Source: Candidatus Methylacidiphilales bacterium (GTDB lineage Bacteria; Verrucomicrobiota; Verrucomicrobiia; Methylacidiphilales; JAAUTS01). Taken from it: a stretch of 64,000 bases of DNA. Below the pieces are notes generated by a model, which had not been told where the DNA came from, made no database searches, and saw only the letters and a list, made by a program, of their open reading frames with translations. Made by a program: the position numbers and the translations under genes. Shown one piece after another: positions 34,359 through 43,150 of the stretch (the first letter of the stretch is position 1; the number at the start of each line of letters is the position of its first letter). The stretch is taken from the NCBI GenBank assembly GCA_028713655.1, contig JAQTNW010000002.1:14627-78626 (forward strand), in the 5' to 3' direction.

Positions 34359-35126
34359 ATGGCACATAAAATGAATGAGGATGCCCGCCCGCCCGATTTT
34401 TTCCTGGTTATACCCAGCTACAATGAAAGCGGCCGGTTGCCCGCTTATTTAAGCTCCCTGCTCGAGAACCTGTCCGCCCTGCCCTTCAGCACGGTTGTGC
34501 GGGTGGTCGATGACGGCTCCGACACCGGCGATTTGGAAAGCTTGAAAAAAATGCAGCGTTTCCCACAGACAACCGGAAATTGCAAATGCCCGGCCATCCT
34601 TGAGCTTCCGAAAAACCTCGGGAAGGGAAATGCCATCCTGGAAGGCTGGCAAAGCTCCGGTGGCGCAGCCTGGGTGGCTTTTGTGGATGCCGACGGCTCG
34701 ATACCACCCGAGGAAGTCTGCCGCCTGTTTCAATTGGCGCGGCAAAACCCGGGTTTCTCCCTTTTTGCTTCGCGGGTTAAAATGCTGGGCCGGAAGGTTG
34801 AAAGAAAATTCTCCCGGCACCTGCTGGGCCGTTTTTTTGCCGCAATGGTCGGCTGCTCGATTTGCCCCGATATCTACGATTCCCAATGCGGTTTTAAAAT
34901 TATCCCGAGGGAACATTACAATCGGATTTCCACGCTGTTGACGGAACGGAAATTTGCCTTCGACCTGGATTTGCTGATGGCGCTCCTGTCGAACCAACTG
35001 CCTGTCATAGAGGTTCCCATCGACTGGCTGGAACGGAAAGGCAGCAAAGTCAAAGTGCTGCGTGACTCGCTCGCGCTGGCGGCCAGCGTCCTGCGTCTCA
35101 AACGCAAATATCAACCATGGACCTGA
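34359..35126 (+). CDS. Family 2 glycosyltransferase, polyprenyl-phosphate sugar synthase-like
   Basis: The 255-residue protein has the GT2 pattern: VIPSYNESGRLPAYL, VDDGSDTGD, LPKNLGKGNAILEG, and the Asp-X-Asp in FVDADGSIPP. It has no membrane span. It resembles dolichol/undecaprenyl-phosphate mannose or glucose synthases (DPM1-like). It would make lipid-phosphate sugar for the GT-C proteins around it. The start is the ATG at 34359, with 34371 also possible. The stop lies 10 bases inside the methyltransferase gene. Confidence 0.85.
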   Translation: MAHKMNEDARPPDFFLVIPSYNESGRLPAYLSSLLENLSALPFSTVVRVVDDGSDTGDLESLKKMQRFPQTTGNCKCPAILELPKNLGKGNAILEGWQSSGGAAWVAFVDADGSIPPEEVCRLFQLARQNPGFSLFASRVKMLGRKVERKFSRHLLGRFFAAMVGCSICPDIYDSQCGFKIIPREHYNRISTLLTERKFAFDLDLLMALLSNQLPVIEVPIDWLERKGSKVKVLRDSLALAASVLRLKRKYQPWT

Positions 35127-35839
35127 TCGAATCGCAACAGCTTGGCCCCGAGCAGGCCTGCTCCCACTGGTATTACCGGAGCAAGTTTAAATTGCTTGAA
35201 AAAAGCCTGGCATCCGTTTTGCGGAATCATCCGTCGCCGAAGCTGGCCGATTTTGGGTGCGGGGACGGGATTTTTTTGAAACTCATTGAGCGTTCCGGAT
35301 TGATGAGCGCGGAGCAGATGACGGGCATTGACTCCGGCTATGCCCGGGCGCAGCAAAGCGGCGAAATCCGGATGCTGCCTGAATTTCCGCCTGGTGGAAA
35401 ATTTGACGTCATTCTGATGATGGACGTGCTTGAGCATGTCGAGGATGAGCAGGCTGTATTGGCGGAAGTGCTCAAGCATCTGAACAGCGGCGGCACACTT
35501 TTTATCACCGTACCCGCATTGCCGATCCTCTGGTCGCGCCATGACGAAATCCTTCTGCATTACCGGCGCTACACGCTCAGCAGCCTCAAGAGTCTGTTGT
35601 CTGCTTTTCAGGAGCTGAAAATTTTCAGGCTGCATTATTATTACGGATTGCTGCTTCCCGTGGCGGCGCCGCTGCGCTTTTTCAAACGGCATTCCACGGA
35701 AACGCAGACGGACCTTCAACCTGCGCCCGCATTGCTCAACCTTTTGTTGGTAGCGCTTTTCGAGTTGGAATTGCATGTGGCGCGTTGGAATCGCCTGGCC
35801 GGACTTTCGGCCGTGGCGGTTTGCCGGTTGGAAAAATAG
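35117..35839 (+). CDS. Class I SAM-dependent methyltransferase
   Basis: The 240-residue protein has the AdoMet motifs LADFGCGDG (motif I), DVILMMDVLEHVEDE (motif post-II) and GGTLFITVPA. It overlaps the GT2 gene by 10 bases, so the two are co-translated. Its target may be a glycan or lipid-linked sugar, from context, but the sequence does not prove it. C-terminal helices are amphipathic. Confidence 0.85.
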   Translation: MDLIESQQLGPEQACSHWYYRSKFKLLEKSLASVLRNHPSPKLADFGCGDGIFLKLIERSGLMSAEQMTGIDSGYARAQQSGEIRMLPEFPPGGKFDVILMMDVLEHVEDEQAVLAEVLKHLNSGGTLFITVPALPILWSRHDEILLHYRRYTLSSLKSLLSAFQELKIFRLHYYYGLLLPVAAPLRFFKRHSTETQTDLQPAPALLNLLLVALFELELHVARWNRLAGLSAVAVCRLEK

Positions 35840-36035
35840 CAATTCAACCGCAAAGAGGCATTCACCGCAAGTCGCCGAGAGCGCAGAAAAACACATTTCT
35901 ATCAGCAGATTAGGCATATCTTGGGAAGCCTTCAGCACTCGGCGAGGCGGGTGGCACACCCCCCGAAGCGGTCGCCGCAGCGACCATTCTGCCCCTCTTG
36001 ATGGAGGGGATTTGGATCGCTTAGCAAAGCATACC

Positions 36036-37943
36036 TCAACGCGCGGCAGGCAGGTTGACCCGGTAAAGGCGGTAGCCTGAGGCAAGGTGAGGCGGGAGCG
36101 GCACGGGAATGAGCCAGTCCGGACATTGCCCGTTCAACAACTGGCTGTAGAAAACCGTTTGATTCCCGGGTTTGGAATACACCATGGGTTCGCCCGAGTG
36201 CGGAGCGAGCAGCAACAGGGTGATATGTTTCGAGGCAAGGAGTTGCCGGGTTGTATCCGCATTTGAGGCCGTCATGGCATGGTAGGCAAACAGAATGCCA
36301 TCTTCATTCCGGTGGTTGGGCGTGGCGACAACCTCATAGGGAGTACGATAAATGATCTCGGTTCCAAAATCCTGGAACGCCAGGATGCGCTGTTTCGGAG
36401 GCAATCCGCTTTCCCGGTTGAGCCAATCACACAAGGTGTGGATCGATTCAACTTTCCCGGGGGACGAGGCGTTGGTTGCGGCGGGTGCTGTCTTTTCAGC
36501 CAATGCCAGCTTCAAGCCGAACCCGAGGAACAGGTTGGCGGTAAAAAAGGCCCCCATCATTGAAACTCTCAAGATGGAAAGCCTGACGCCCTGGTATCGC
36601 TCGGAAACCCATTCGAGGCAAGACCCTGTCAATTGCACAAAAAGAGGCAGCGCAACGGCCTCGGCGTACAAGACCCATCTGTATTGATAGAGCGCCAGTC
36701 CGCAAAAGACGAGCGTGGCAAGCAACAGATACAGGTCTTCCGTTTTGAATGCCGCGCCGCGCACAAAAAGACGCCAGACGGCCCAGGGTATGGCGAAGAG
36801 GCATGGAAACAGCCAAAGGATGACGGCCCCAGGGAAATCGTGCCAGGAGGAAAAAAGAGGGCGCTGTTCCTGGACCAGGTTCGCCCAGATTTTCATGGCT
36901 TCGGGGCTGACATTGGCCAGCGGCCCCAGAAGGAAGCGCGGGTTGGCCAGTTCGGCTGCGACGGCGGCAACGCCTGCTCCCGCAAGCCCGGCAACAATGC
37001 AAGCTGTTAGGGACTGCGGACACCGGCCTTTGCTATTCATAAAAGCCAGTACAGCCCAGAATGCGGCGACAACCGAAAAAACAAGCAAATGCACCAGCGA
37101 CATCCTGTCCAATTCCCCGGCATTCCATTCATCAGGCCGGGTTTGAATGGAATAGAGCAGGGTGCTGCAGGCCAGGAGGCTGGTACTAAAGAAAAGATTT
37201 TTGTGCAGGGCGAGTTTTTCCCCCCGGAGCCAGAGCATGCCGAGTACCAGGAAGTTAATGGCTGTGATGACAAGTGTTTCGATGCTGATGGAAAGCGAAA
37301 CGGCCTGCACAAGCCCGGCGACCCAGGCGGCTTTGGGTGAAAAGGGCAGGCACAAACAGCGAAGCATGCAGCCCATGTTCAGGGCCAGCAGGAAGAACAG
37401 CAGGGCATGGTGGTCGGGGCGCCCCGCTGCGCAGTAAAGAAGTATGCCCGGTTGTGTGGCTAGCAGAGGGCAGAGCATTCCCAGCCAGCCTGGCTTAACG
37501 ACAGGTCGGCAGGCCCAGACGATGGCCAGGAGGCCCAGAACATAAAACAGCGGGCTGATCAGGATACCCGACCAGAGCAAGGCGGTTTTGAAATCCGTGA
37601 AGCAGCTTCCGGCCCCGGCGCAGAGCAGCAGGATCAAATCCAACAGGCGGCTCCATTGTGACGTTTCCGATTTGTCAGGGTTGCTGCGCGGAACGGTCGT
37701 GTCATACCAGTTGCCGGTATCGCGCAGGTGTTGGACGCGCATGAGGCGCGTGTAACCGTCCGCGTCGAGGAAATCACCAGGCTTGGCAAATATTCCAGCC
37801 TGATAAATGAACATCTGCATGAGAAACAGGCAGAGTCCGAAGCCAAGAACAGTTGTTAGCCGGATGCTTTTTATGGTTTTTTTACCCGGAAGAGATGATA
37901 GTCGGCCTGCAGGCCGGGCGGCAAAGGTATTTCCGAAAGCCAA
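36036..37943 (-). CDS. STT3-like GT-C membrane protein, tandem copy 1
   Basis: The 635-residue protein (start TTG at 37943, uncertain) has about 12 spans. An external first loop reads FLDADGYTRLMRVQHL with a DXD-type pair, then WYDTTVPRSNP. A GRPDHHALL block and a soluble C-terminal part (about 150 residues) follow. Layout matches STT3/GT66-like GT-C proteins. It is a paralogue of the next gene, which has the same DPDGYMRLLRVEHL and GRPDHHSLL blocks. A real start between 37943 and the first span cannot be found, since ATG is absent there; coupling to the upstream gene, which it overlaps by 73 bases, may set it. Confidence 0.75.
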   Translation of the reverse strand: MAFGNTFAARPAGRLSSLPGKKTIKSIRLTTVLGFGLCLFLMQMFIYQAGIFAKPGDFLDADGYTRLMRVQHLRDTGNWYDTTVPRSNPDKSETSQWSRLLDLILLLCAGAGSCFTDFKTALLWSGILISPLFYVLGLLAIVWACRPVVKPGWLGMLCPLLATQPGILLYCAAGRPDHHALLFFLLALNMGCMLRCLCLPFSPKAAWVAGLVQAVSLSISIETLVITAINFLVLGMLWLRGEKLALHKNLFFSTSLLACSTLLYSIQTRPDEWNAGELDRMSLVHLLVFSVVAAFWAVLAFMNSKGRCPQSLTACIVAGLAGAGVAAVAAELANPRFLLGPLANVSPEAMKIWANLVQEQRPLFSSWHDFPGAVILWLFPCLFAIPWAVWRLFVRGAAFKTEDLYLLLATLVFCGLALYQYRWVLYAEAVALPLFVQLTGSCLEWVSERYQGVRLSILRVSMMGAFFTANLFLGFGLKLALAEKTAPAATNASSPGKVESIHTLCDWLNRESGLPPKQRILAFQDFGTEIIYRTPYEVVATPNHRNEDGILFAYHAMTASNADTTRQLLASKHITLLLLAPHSGEPMVYSKPGNQTVFYSQLLNGQCPDWLIPVPLPPHLASGYRLYRVNLPAAR

Positions 37944-39700
37944 ACCGGGATTTTTTTATCCAGCAATTGGCGGTAGAACGAATTTTTGTTCCCGCTTTGA
38001 TCGTAGAACCCGGCCTCGGCAGGGCTCCCGTCGATCAGTACAAGCGTGACTCCCCGTTTGTCCAAATCGAACCTTGCCTCGTCGGGATCGCTGCGATTCA
38101 TCAGGTCATAGGTAAACAGCACGCCGTCCGCATTGCGGTGGTAAGGCGAACCCACCACTTCGATCCCCGTGCGGTAGAGGATCTCCGGGCCGTAATCGAG
38201 GTGGGTCAGGATGCGCTGGTGTGGCTCCCGCGACAGGGGCTGGCTTTTGAGCCAGCCTGCCAACTGCATCAGTGACCCGGCTTTTGCAGCTATGGCGGTC
38301 GGCTGATCCGGAGCATGCGCTGTACCCGACGGCCGGTTGAAAAGCAGGACAAACGGCAGATAAGCGGCGGCGAAAAACATGACAAGAAGGGTTCTCGCGG
38401 GAGAAAACCACTTGGGGTTGATGCGGGGTTCCAGCCAATCCAGCACCCGGGAAAGCAATTCCGTAAGTGGAAAAATCAGCATCAGCTCCGCGTAGGTCGC
38501 CCAGCGGATTTGGGCCAAAGTCAGGACGACAAAGAGGGCAATCCCGAACGCAAAATAAACGCCGACGCAAAGTTGCGCGGAATCCCTGATGCGGTTCTTG
38601 AAATCAAAGAACAGGAACGGCGCAACGAGAAAAATCGGCCCCAGCCACGTCAAGGTCTGGGGCAGCAGCGCTGAAGCGGAAGCGGCCAGGGGCGCCACTT
38701 CCCTGACATTTTTCAACCATAATTGCGCCAGTCGGGGATCAACGTTTGCATATGGCCCATGGAAAAAACGGGGCGAGAGAATATAAATGACAACGAGGCA
38801 AACAACCGCCCCGGCGGCGCCTGCCAACAGGCGTTGCGGCCACGATGCGATCACGCGCGGATTTTTTTCAAGGCGGGCCATCACAAACCAGAACAGGGTT
38901 TGGGCTGAAAACATTGCCAGATTCAACCCGCAGAGGCGGTCATACACGTCAAGGCGCAGGAGATGATCCGGCGTTTCAACCAGGAGCGCAACACACACAC
39001 CACAGGTTAGGGCAAAGGACACGAGGAGATTTTGCCGGGCCGCATCCGGCCGCCGCGCCACCCATGCGAGCCCAAGCGCCAACTGCGCCAGCAGGCATAC
39101 GGTCAAAGCTTCAACGCTGATCCATAGCATGAACGCCTGCATCAGGCCGGCGCAGATGAGAAGACGGTTGGAAGGGGGCCGTGTGAGAATGCGCAACATT
39201 TGGCCGGTGATGATGATAAAGCAAAACATCAGCAGACTGTGATGATCCGGCCTTCCGGCTTCATAGTAGTCGATGAGTGCGGGCTGGCAGAGAAAGAACA
39301 AACTCAAATGCATTCTGGATGCGGGTTTGAACAAAACGGCGCCGGCCCACGCCAAAGCCAGCACACTGAACGTTTGAACAACCGGACTGAACCAGACACC
39401 CCACCAGAACAGGGCGTTTTTCAGGCCGAGGAAGGGCCACAGAGGCAATGCTCCCAGAATCAACAGCACATCCAGAGGCCGGCTCCACTGCGAGCTTTCC
39501 CCGTGTGGCGCGTTGCTCTCGGGAACGGTTTGATCAAACCAATGCCCGCTGGAAAGCAAATGCTCAACGCGAAGGAGGCGCATGTAACCGTCGGGGTCCG
39601 CGAGTTCGCCATACGGTACCTGCGCGGAAATGCGATACAGCAGGGCCTGGATGACCAAAAAAAACAATGCGAGCGCGAGATGCGGGTAGTAGCGGCTCAC
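37871..39700 (-). CDS. STT3-like GT-C membrane protein, tandem copy 2
   Basis: The 609-residue protein is a full paralogue of its downstream neighbour: DPDGYMRLLRVEHL, GHWFDQTVPESNAPHG, SSQWSRPLDVLL, GRPDHHSLL, then a C-terminal soluble region with LDYGPEILYRTGIEVVG. In the STT3 family the first-loop acidic pair binds the metal and lipid-linked sugar. This suggests an oligosaccharyl- or glycosyltransferase acting in the envelope. The tandem pair diverged strongly, so they may use different acceptors. It is encoded directly upstream of the lipoprotein's convergent partner. Confidence 0.78.
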   Translation of the reverse strand: MSRYYPHLALALFFLVIQALLYRISAQVPYGELADPDGYMRLLRVEHLLSSGHWFDQTVPESNAPHGESSQWSRPLDVLLILGALPLWPFLGLKNALFWWGVWFSPVVQTFSVLALAWAGAVLFKPASRMHLSLFFLCQPALIDYYEAGRPDHHSLLMFCFIIITGQMLRILTRPPSNRLLICAGLMQAFMLWISVEALTVCLLAQLALGLAWVARRPDAARQNLLVSFALTCGVCVALLVETPDHLLRLDVYDRLCGLNLAMFSAQTLFWFVMARLEKNPRVIASWPQRLLAGAAGAVVCLVVIYILSPRFFHGPYANVDPRLAQLWLKNVREVAPLAASASALLPQTLTWLGPIFLVAPFLFFDFKNRIRDSAQLCVGVYFAFGIALFVVLTLAQIRWATYAELMLIFPLTELLSRVLDWLEPRINPKWFSPARTLLVMFFAAAYLPFVLLFNRPSGTAHAPDQPTAIAAKAGSLMQLAGWLKSQPLSREPHQRILTHLDYGPEILYRTGIEVVGSPYHRNADGVLFTYDLMNRSDPDEARFDLDKRGVTLVLIDGSPAEAGFYDQSGNKNSFYRQLLDKKIPVWLSEIPLPPGLQADYHLFRVKKP

Positions 39701-39721
39701 GCTGGATGGCCTGATGAAGGT

Positions 39722-40372
39722 TTAACGCTGCGGCGCCTTTGTGGGCGCGGCAGACGCCGGAGCTGCGATCCAGCCTTGTTTCACGAAATAACTCTTCAAA
39801 AAGTCCGTCACCAGGCGGGCAATCCGCGCTGCGTCCTTGTCGAGGGCGGCATTTGGATTTTCTGCTTCCAACTTGAAAGCATACGGCTGGCCCGACGTGT
39901 CAAAAATCATCAGGCGCTCGGGATTTGTTTTATTATTAAGGGCCGCAAACTCCACATAAGCCTCGGAAGTGTGCTGTCCCGGGCCGTTTCCAAGTGAAAG
40001 GCTCAGGGCCTGGTTGGTTTCGTCCACTTTAAAGAGCCGTCCATCAATCAGCCAGAAATTGCCGGTTGGCAGCGGCAGATCCTTGCCATAGGGATAGGCG
40101 GGGAGAACTTCCCGGTTCAGCAATTCCACCAGCCGCCGGGTCACTGCGGTGCGGAGTTGTTCGCGAAACTGCACCAATTGGCCGCGTTTGCCTTCCATTT
40201 TGACCGTGGAGAGGTCCATATGAAAATCATAAACATAAATGGCGTCGGGACGGATGTTTGCGGCGGCAACCGTGGGCGGCGGCGGCTGGGGTTTGTTCCC
40301 CACACCGGTGGAGGCACAGCCGGCCAAAACCACAAGAACGCCGGCCCAAAGAACGGGAATGGGAAAACGCAT
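39722..40372 (-). CDS. Lipoprotein of unknown function
   Basis: The 216-residue protein has a lipobox LAGC near residue 19 after a hydrophobic signal (VLWAGVLVVLAGC), then a proline-rich stretch (PQPPPPTVA). The remainder has IRPDAIYVYDFHMDLSTVKM, a phrase found in DUF4410-like lipoproteins. It ends 21 bases upstream of the STT3-like pair in the same direction, so it may be in their operon. It is likely anchored in the inner or outer membrane. Confidence 0.75.
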   Translation of the reverse strand: MRFPIPVLWAGVLVVLAGCASTGVGNKPQPPPPTVAAANIRPDAIYVYDFHMDLSTVKMEGKRGQLVQFREQLRTAVTRRLVELLNREVLPAYPYGKDLPLPTGNFWLIDGRLFKVDETNQALSLSLGNGPGQHTSEAYVEFAALNNKTNPERLMIFDTSGQPYAFKLEAENPNAALDKDAARIARLVTDFLKSYFVKQGWIAAPASAAPTKAPQR

Positions 40373-40418
40373 AGTGGGGAAGTTTATGGATTCCTGTCCT
40401 GCGAGTAAAGAGTGATTC

Positions 40419-40677
40419 TAACCCGGATGTCTTTCGCACGCACCTACTTCTGAAAAGCCTGCAGTGCGTATAGGCGAAAGAGCGGCCAGAAATATGGGGT
40501 GCATCACCATCCGGGTTAAAAACAAAACCGCCTGAATGAGAATTTTTTTGAAAATAGAAGGGCCTTATTTTGAGGCGGTTTTGGAGTAGCCTGCTTGACC
40601 CCAAGCACATTCTCTTCTGCCTGCATAACAGCGCCAAGGGGAGATTTTCCATGACGGGTGTGAGATAAGCAGGCTAC
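40419..40677. repeat. Triple-hairpin intergenic element, copy B
   Basis: Three inverted repeats: TAACCCGGATG (40419-40429) with CATCCGGGTTA (40508-40518); CAAAACCGCCT (40523-40533) with AGGCGGTTTTG (40573-40583); GTAGCCTGCTT (40586-40596) with AAGCAGGCTAC (40667-40677). All are perfect. Same order as copy A at 9163-9416. It fills most of the 378-base gap in front of the hybrid kinase gene; nothing else is seen in that gap. Confidence 0.85.
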
Positions 40678-40750
40678 CGGCACGCCGTATGCTGCTCGAC
40701 ATAGGCATAAATAAGAGCAGATTTTCAGAGATCAAGGCAGGCGGTCGAAT

Positions 40751-42388
40751 ATGAATCGGGACGTCATGATAACAGCCATGCGGGAGGTGCTGCAATCCAT
40801 CCAGGCCAGGAAATCCCTGGCGGATGTGCTGCAGGAAATTCTCAAGTGGGCCTGCCAGCTCACCAACAGCATCCATGGCTCATTTGTCACCGTGGACCAT
40901 GAACGCGGCGTACTATTGATCACCAGCACACATGGGCCGGACTGGACCCCCGAGAAGAAAAGCCACACCATGAAAATCGGCGAGGGAATCACCGGCCTTG
41001 TCGCGGCGACAGGCAAACCTTATCTTTGCTCCGACACCACGCTCGATCCTCTTTACGTAAGCCTGTTTGATTTTGTCGAAAGCGAGCTGGCGGTGCCCGT
41101 CATCGCCCAGAACAAGGTCTGGGGCATCATCAATTTCGACGGGCGAAAAAAACACGAGTTCAACGAAACCACGGTTTCGGACATGGAATTATTCGCCCAA
41201 CTGACTGCTGCCGCTATTGATATTCATCTGAGCTGGAGCCGGGAACAGCGCCTCCAACAGGAGCTGATGCAGGCGGAAAAATTGTCCTCGTTCAGCAAAA
41301 TGCTTTCCGGGTTTGCGCATGAGATCAATAATCCGCTTGCCGCCATTCTGGGTGGCGCTTCTGTCCTGGCCTATGACAGCCCTGATTCCGGGCAGCGGCA
41401 GGAACTGGAGGCCATTGCCGCCGAAGCGCAGCGGGCCGCGACGCTGGTAAAAAATCTCCTGGCCTTTTCCCGGCGGCAAACCGCCAAAAAGGAGGTCCGG
41501 GACATCAATGTGCTGGTGCAGGACGCATGCGCTCTCGCCTGGCATCAACTCAAACAAAAGGGCATCAGCCTGGTTGTGTCGCTGTCTGAAAAGCCGCCCC
41601 ATGCGGAAGTCCAGCCGCTGCAAATCCAGCAGGTGCTCTTGAACCTTTTCAGCAATGCGGAAAGCGCCATCGCGGAAGAAGGCCGTCCCGACGGCGAGAT
41701 CCGGGTGGCAGTCAGCGAAGAAAATGGAGAGGTGTTGATTGAGGTGGCGGACAACGGCGTTGGCATGGAATCCGAAACAAGACGTTCGATCTACGACCCG
41801 TTTTTCACCACCCGCGATGTCGGCAAAGGCGCCGGACTTGGCCTGTCGATTGCGCACGACATCCTGAGCTTCCATGGAGGCAGCATCACCTGCAAAAGCG
41901 GATTGCATGCGGGATCGATATTTTACATCCGACTGCCCGCGAGCCGGATGCAACCGGAAGCGGCTTCTGTGATCCCACCCCCGGCGACCTCGAAAAAAAG
42001 CAAAATACAGCGTCCGGCCATAACCATGCGGGTTCTGGTTGTGGACGATGAAGACCAGATTCGGACCGCTCTGGAACGCTTTCTAAGTTCCAAAGGATTT
42101 CACGTCGAGACAGCCGTCGATGGAATGGCGGCTCATTCCCTGGCCCATGAGCAGGATTTTGACGTGGTGTTAAGCGACATCCGGATGCCGCGAATGGATG
42201 GATTTGAGTTGTATCGGGCGTTGAACGAGATCAACGAGTTGTACGGCAGGCGCTTTGTTTTTATGACGGGGAACCTTATTACGTCAGAGACCCATGAATT
42301 TATCCAAAACACCAAGTGTCCGTGCATTGAGAAACCGTTTCAATTCGATGTGATTTTCAAAACCCTTTTGGAACAGTCGTGCGTGTGA
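40751..42388 (+). CDS. GAF-domain hybrid histidine kinase with receiver
   Basis: The 545-residue protein has a GAF sensor domain (about 1-160; ITGLVAATGKPYLCSD), a HisKA/HATPase module, and a receiver. His190 in FAHEINNPL is the phosphorylation site. N-box NLFSNAESAI, DNGVGM and GKGAGLGLSIAHD form the ATP site. The receiver begins MRVLVVDDEDQIR and Asp476 in LSDIRMP is the acceptor. No membrane span, so it is a cytoplasmic sensor. No output regulator lies beside it. Confidence 0.9.
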   Translation: MNRDVMITAMREVLQSIQARKSLADVLQEILKWACQLTNSIHGSFVTVDHERGVLLITSTHGPDWTPEKKSHTMKIGEGITGLVAATGKPYLCSDTTLDPLYVSLFDFVESELAVPVIAQNKVWGIINFDGRKKHEFNETTVSDMELFAQLTAAAIDIHLSWSREQRLQQELMQAEKLSSFSKMLSGFAHEINNPLAAILGGASVLAYDSPDSGQRQELEAIAAEAQRAATLVKNLLAFSRRQTAKKEVRDINVLVQDACALAWHQLKQKGISLVVSLSEKPPHAEVQPLQIQQVLLNLFSNAESAIAEEGRPDGEIRVAVSEENGEVLIEVADNGVGMESETRRSIYDPFFTTRDVGKGAGLGLSIAHDILSFHGGSITCKSGLHAGSIFYIRLPASRMQPEAASVIPPPATSKKSKIQRPAITMRVLVVDDEDQIRTALERFLSSKGFHVETAVDGMAAHSLAHEQDFDVVLSDIRMPRMDGFELYRALNEINELYGRRFVFMTGNLITSETHEFIQNTKCPCIEKPFQFDVIFKTLLEQSCV

Positions 42389-42441
42389 AGAGATCGCAAT
42401 GACAGTTGCATTGCCGCGCGGCTTGGCATAAAAATGGCCGC

Positions 42442-42861
42442 ATGATTCAAACCGCCGACCCTGAAGCCGCCATCCAGGAAAAGACAAAGGAACTTTGCGC
42501 GCTTATCCTCGCGTTGCCCCATTTTCACGGCTTGACGCAGGATGTGAAAGCTTTCCTGGATGACGAAAAATCGCAGGAACAATACCGCGCTGTCAGCCTG
42601 CGCGGGCGCGAGCTTCACGAGAAGCAAAAGGCCGGGGGCAAGGTGGCTGAAACAGAAGTCGGCGAATTTGAAAAGATGCGTTTTTCCCTCATGGAAAACC
42701 CCGTGGCCCGGAATTTTATTGAAGCCCAAGGTGAAATGAACCGGATTCAGGATTCCATCAACCGGTATCTGAGCAAATGCTTCGAACTGGGGCGGGTGCC
42801 CGAGGCGTCGGATTTTGAGAGCGAGGGTGATTGTTGCGGCGGCGGGTGCGATTGCAAGTGA
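42442..42861 (+). CDS. YlbF-family protein with cysteine-rich C-terminus
   Basis: The 139-residue protein is helical, with the YlbF/YmcA (DUF964) core: FLDDEKSQEQYRAV, EKMRFSLMENPVARNFIEAQ and the closing IQDSINRYLSK. Members act in RNA-processing complexes (Y-complex) in Gram-positives, but the role elsewhere is not known. The tail GDCCGGGCDCK holds four cysteines in eleven residues, a metal- or iron-sulphur-binding possibility. The Y-complex of Bacillus does bind Fe-S clusters. Start 42442 is preferred over 42406. Confidence 0.8.
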   Translation: MIQTADPEAAIQEKTKELCALILALPHFHGLTQDVKAFLDDEKSQEQYRAVSLRGRELHEKQKAGGKVAETEVGEFEKMRFSLMENPVARNFIEAQGEMNRIQDSINRYLSKCFELGRVPEASDFESEGDCCGGGCDCK

Positions 42862-42978
42862 GCGCAGGGTTGGCAATTGTGACGGATGTGTAAAATTTCA
42901 CGGGTAAGGCAGCCCATGGCCAATTTTAGTCGGGACAAGGCGGGCTCGAAAGGGCTTTAATTTTGCCGGAGTTCCACC

Positions 42979-43149
42979 ATGACAAAACACAAGCTCGATC
43001 CGTTTTTGGTTGAAAAAGAAAAGAACAAGCTTCTTAAAATCATGATCCTGCTGGCCAAGGTTTATAAGAAGGGCGCCAAGAACAAGGAACAAAAGCGGGC
43101 TTGCAGCCAGGTTGCCGATGACCTCAAGGCCCTCCGCAAGAAATCCTGA
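42979..43149 (+). CDS. Small basic protein (56 residues)
   Basis: A 56-residue frame begins with MTKHKLDPFLVEKEKNKLLK and ends in LRKKS, rich in lysine (about a quarter). A GGAG-like ribosome site lies about 8 bases before the ATG. It is helical with a heptad-like pattern and no domain I recognise. It converges on aroD with one base between stops. Probably a real small gene. Confidence 0.6.
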   Translation: MTKHKLDPFLVEKEKNKLLKIMILLAKVYKKGAKNKEQKRACSQVADDLKALRKKS

Positions 43150-43150
43150 A

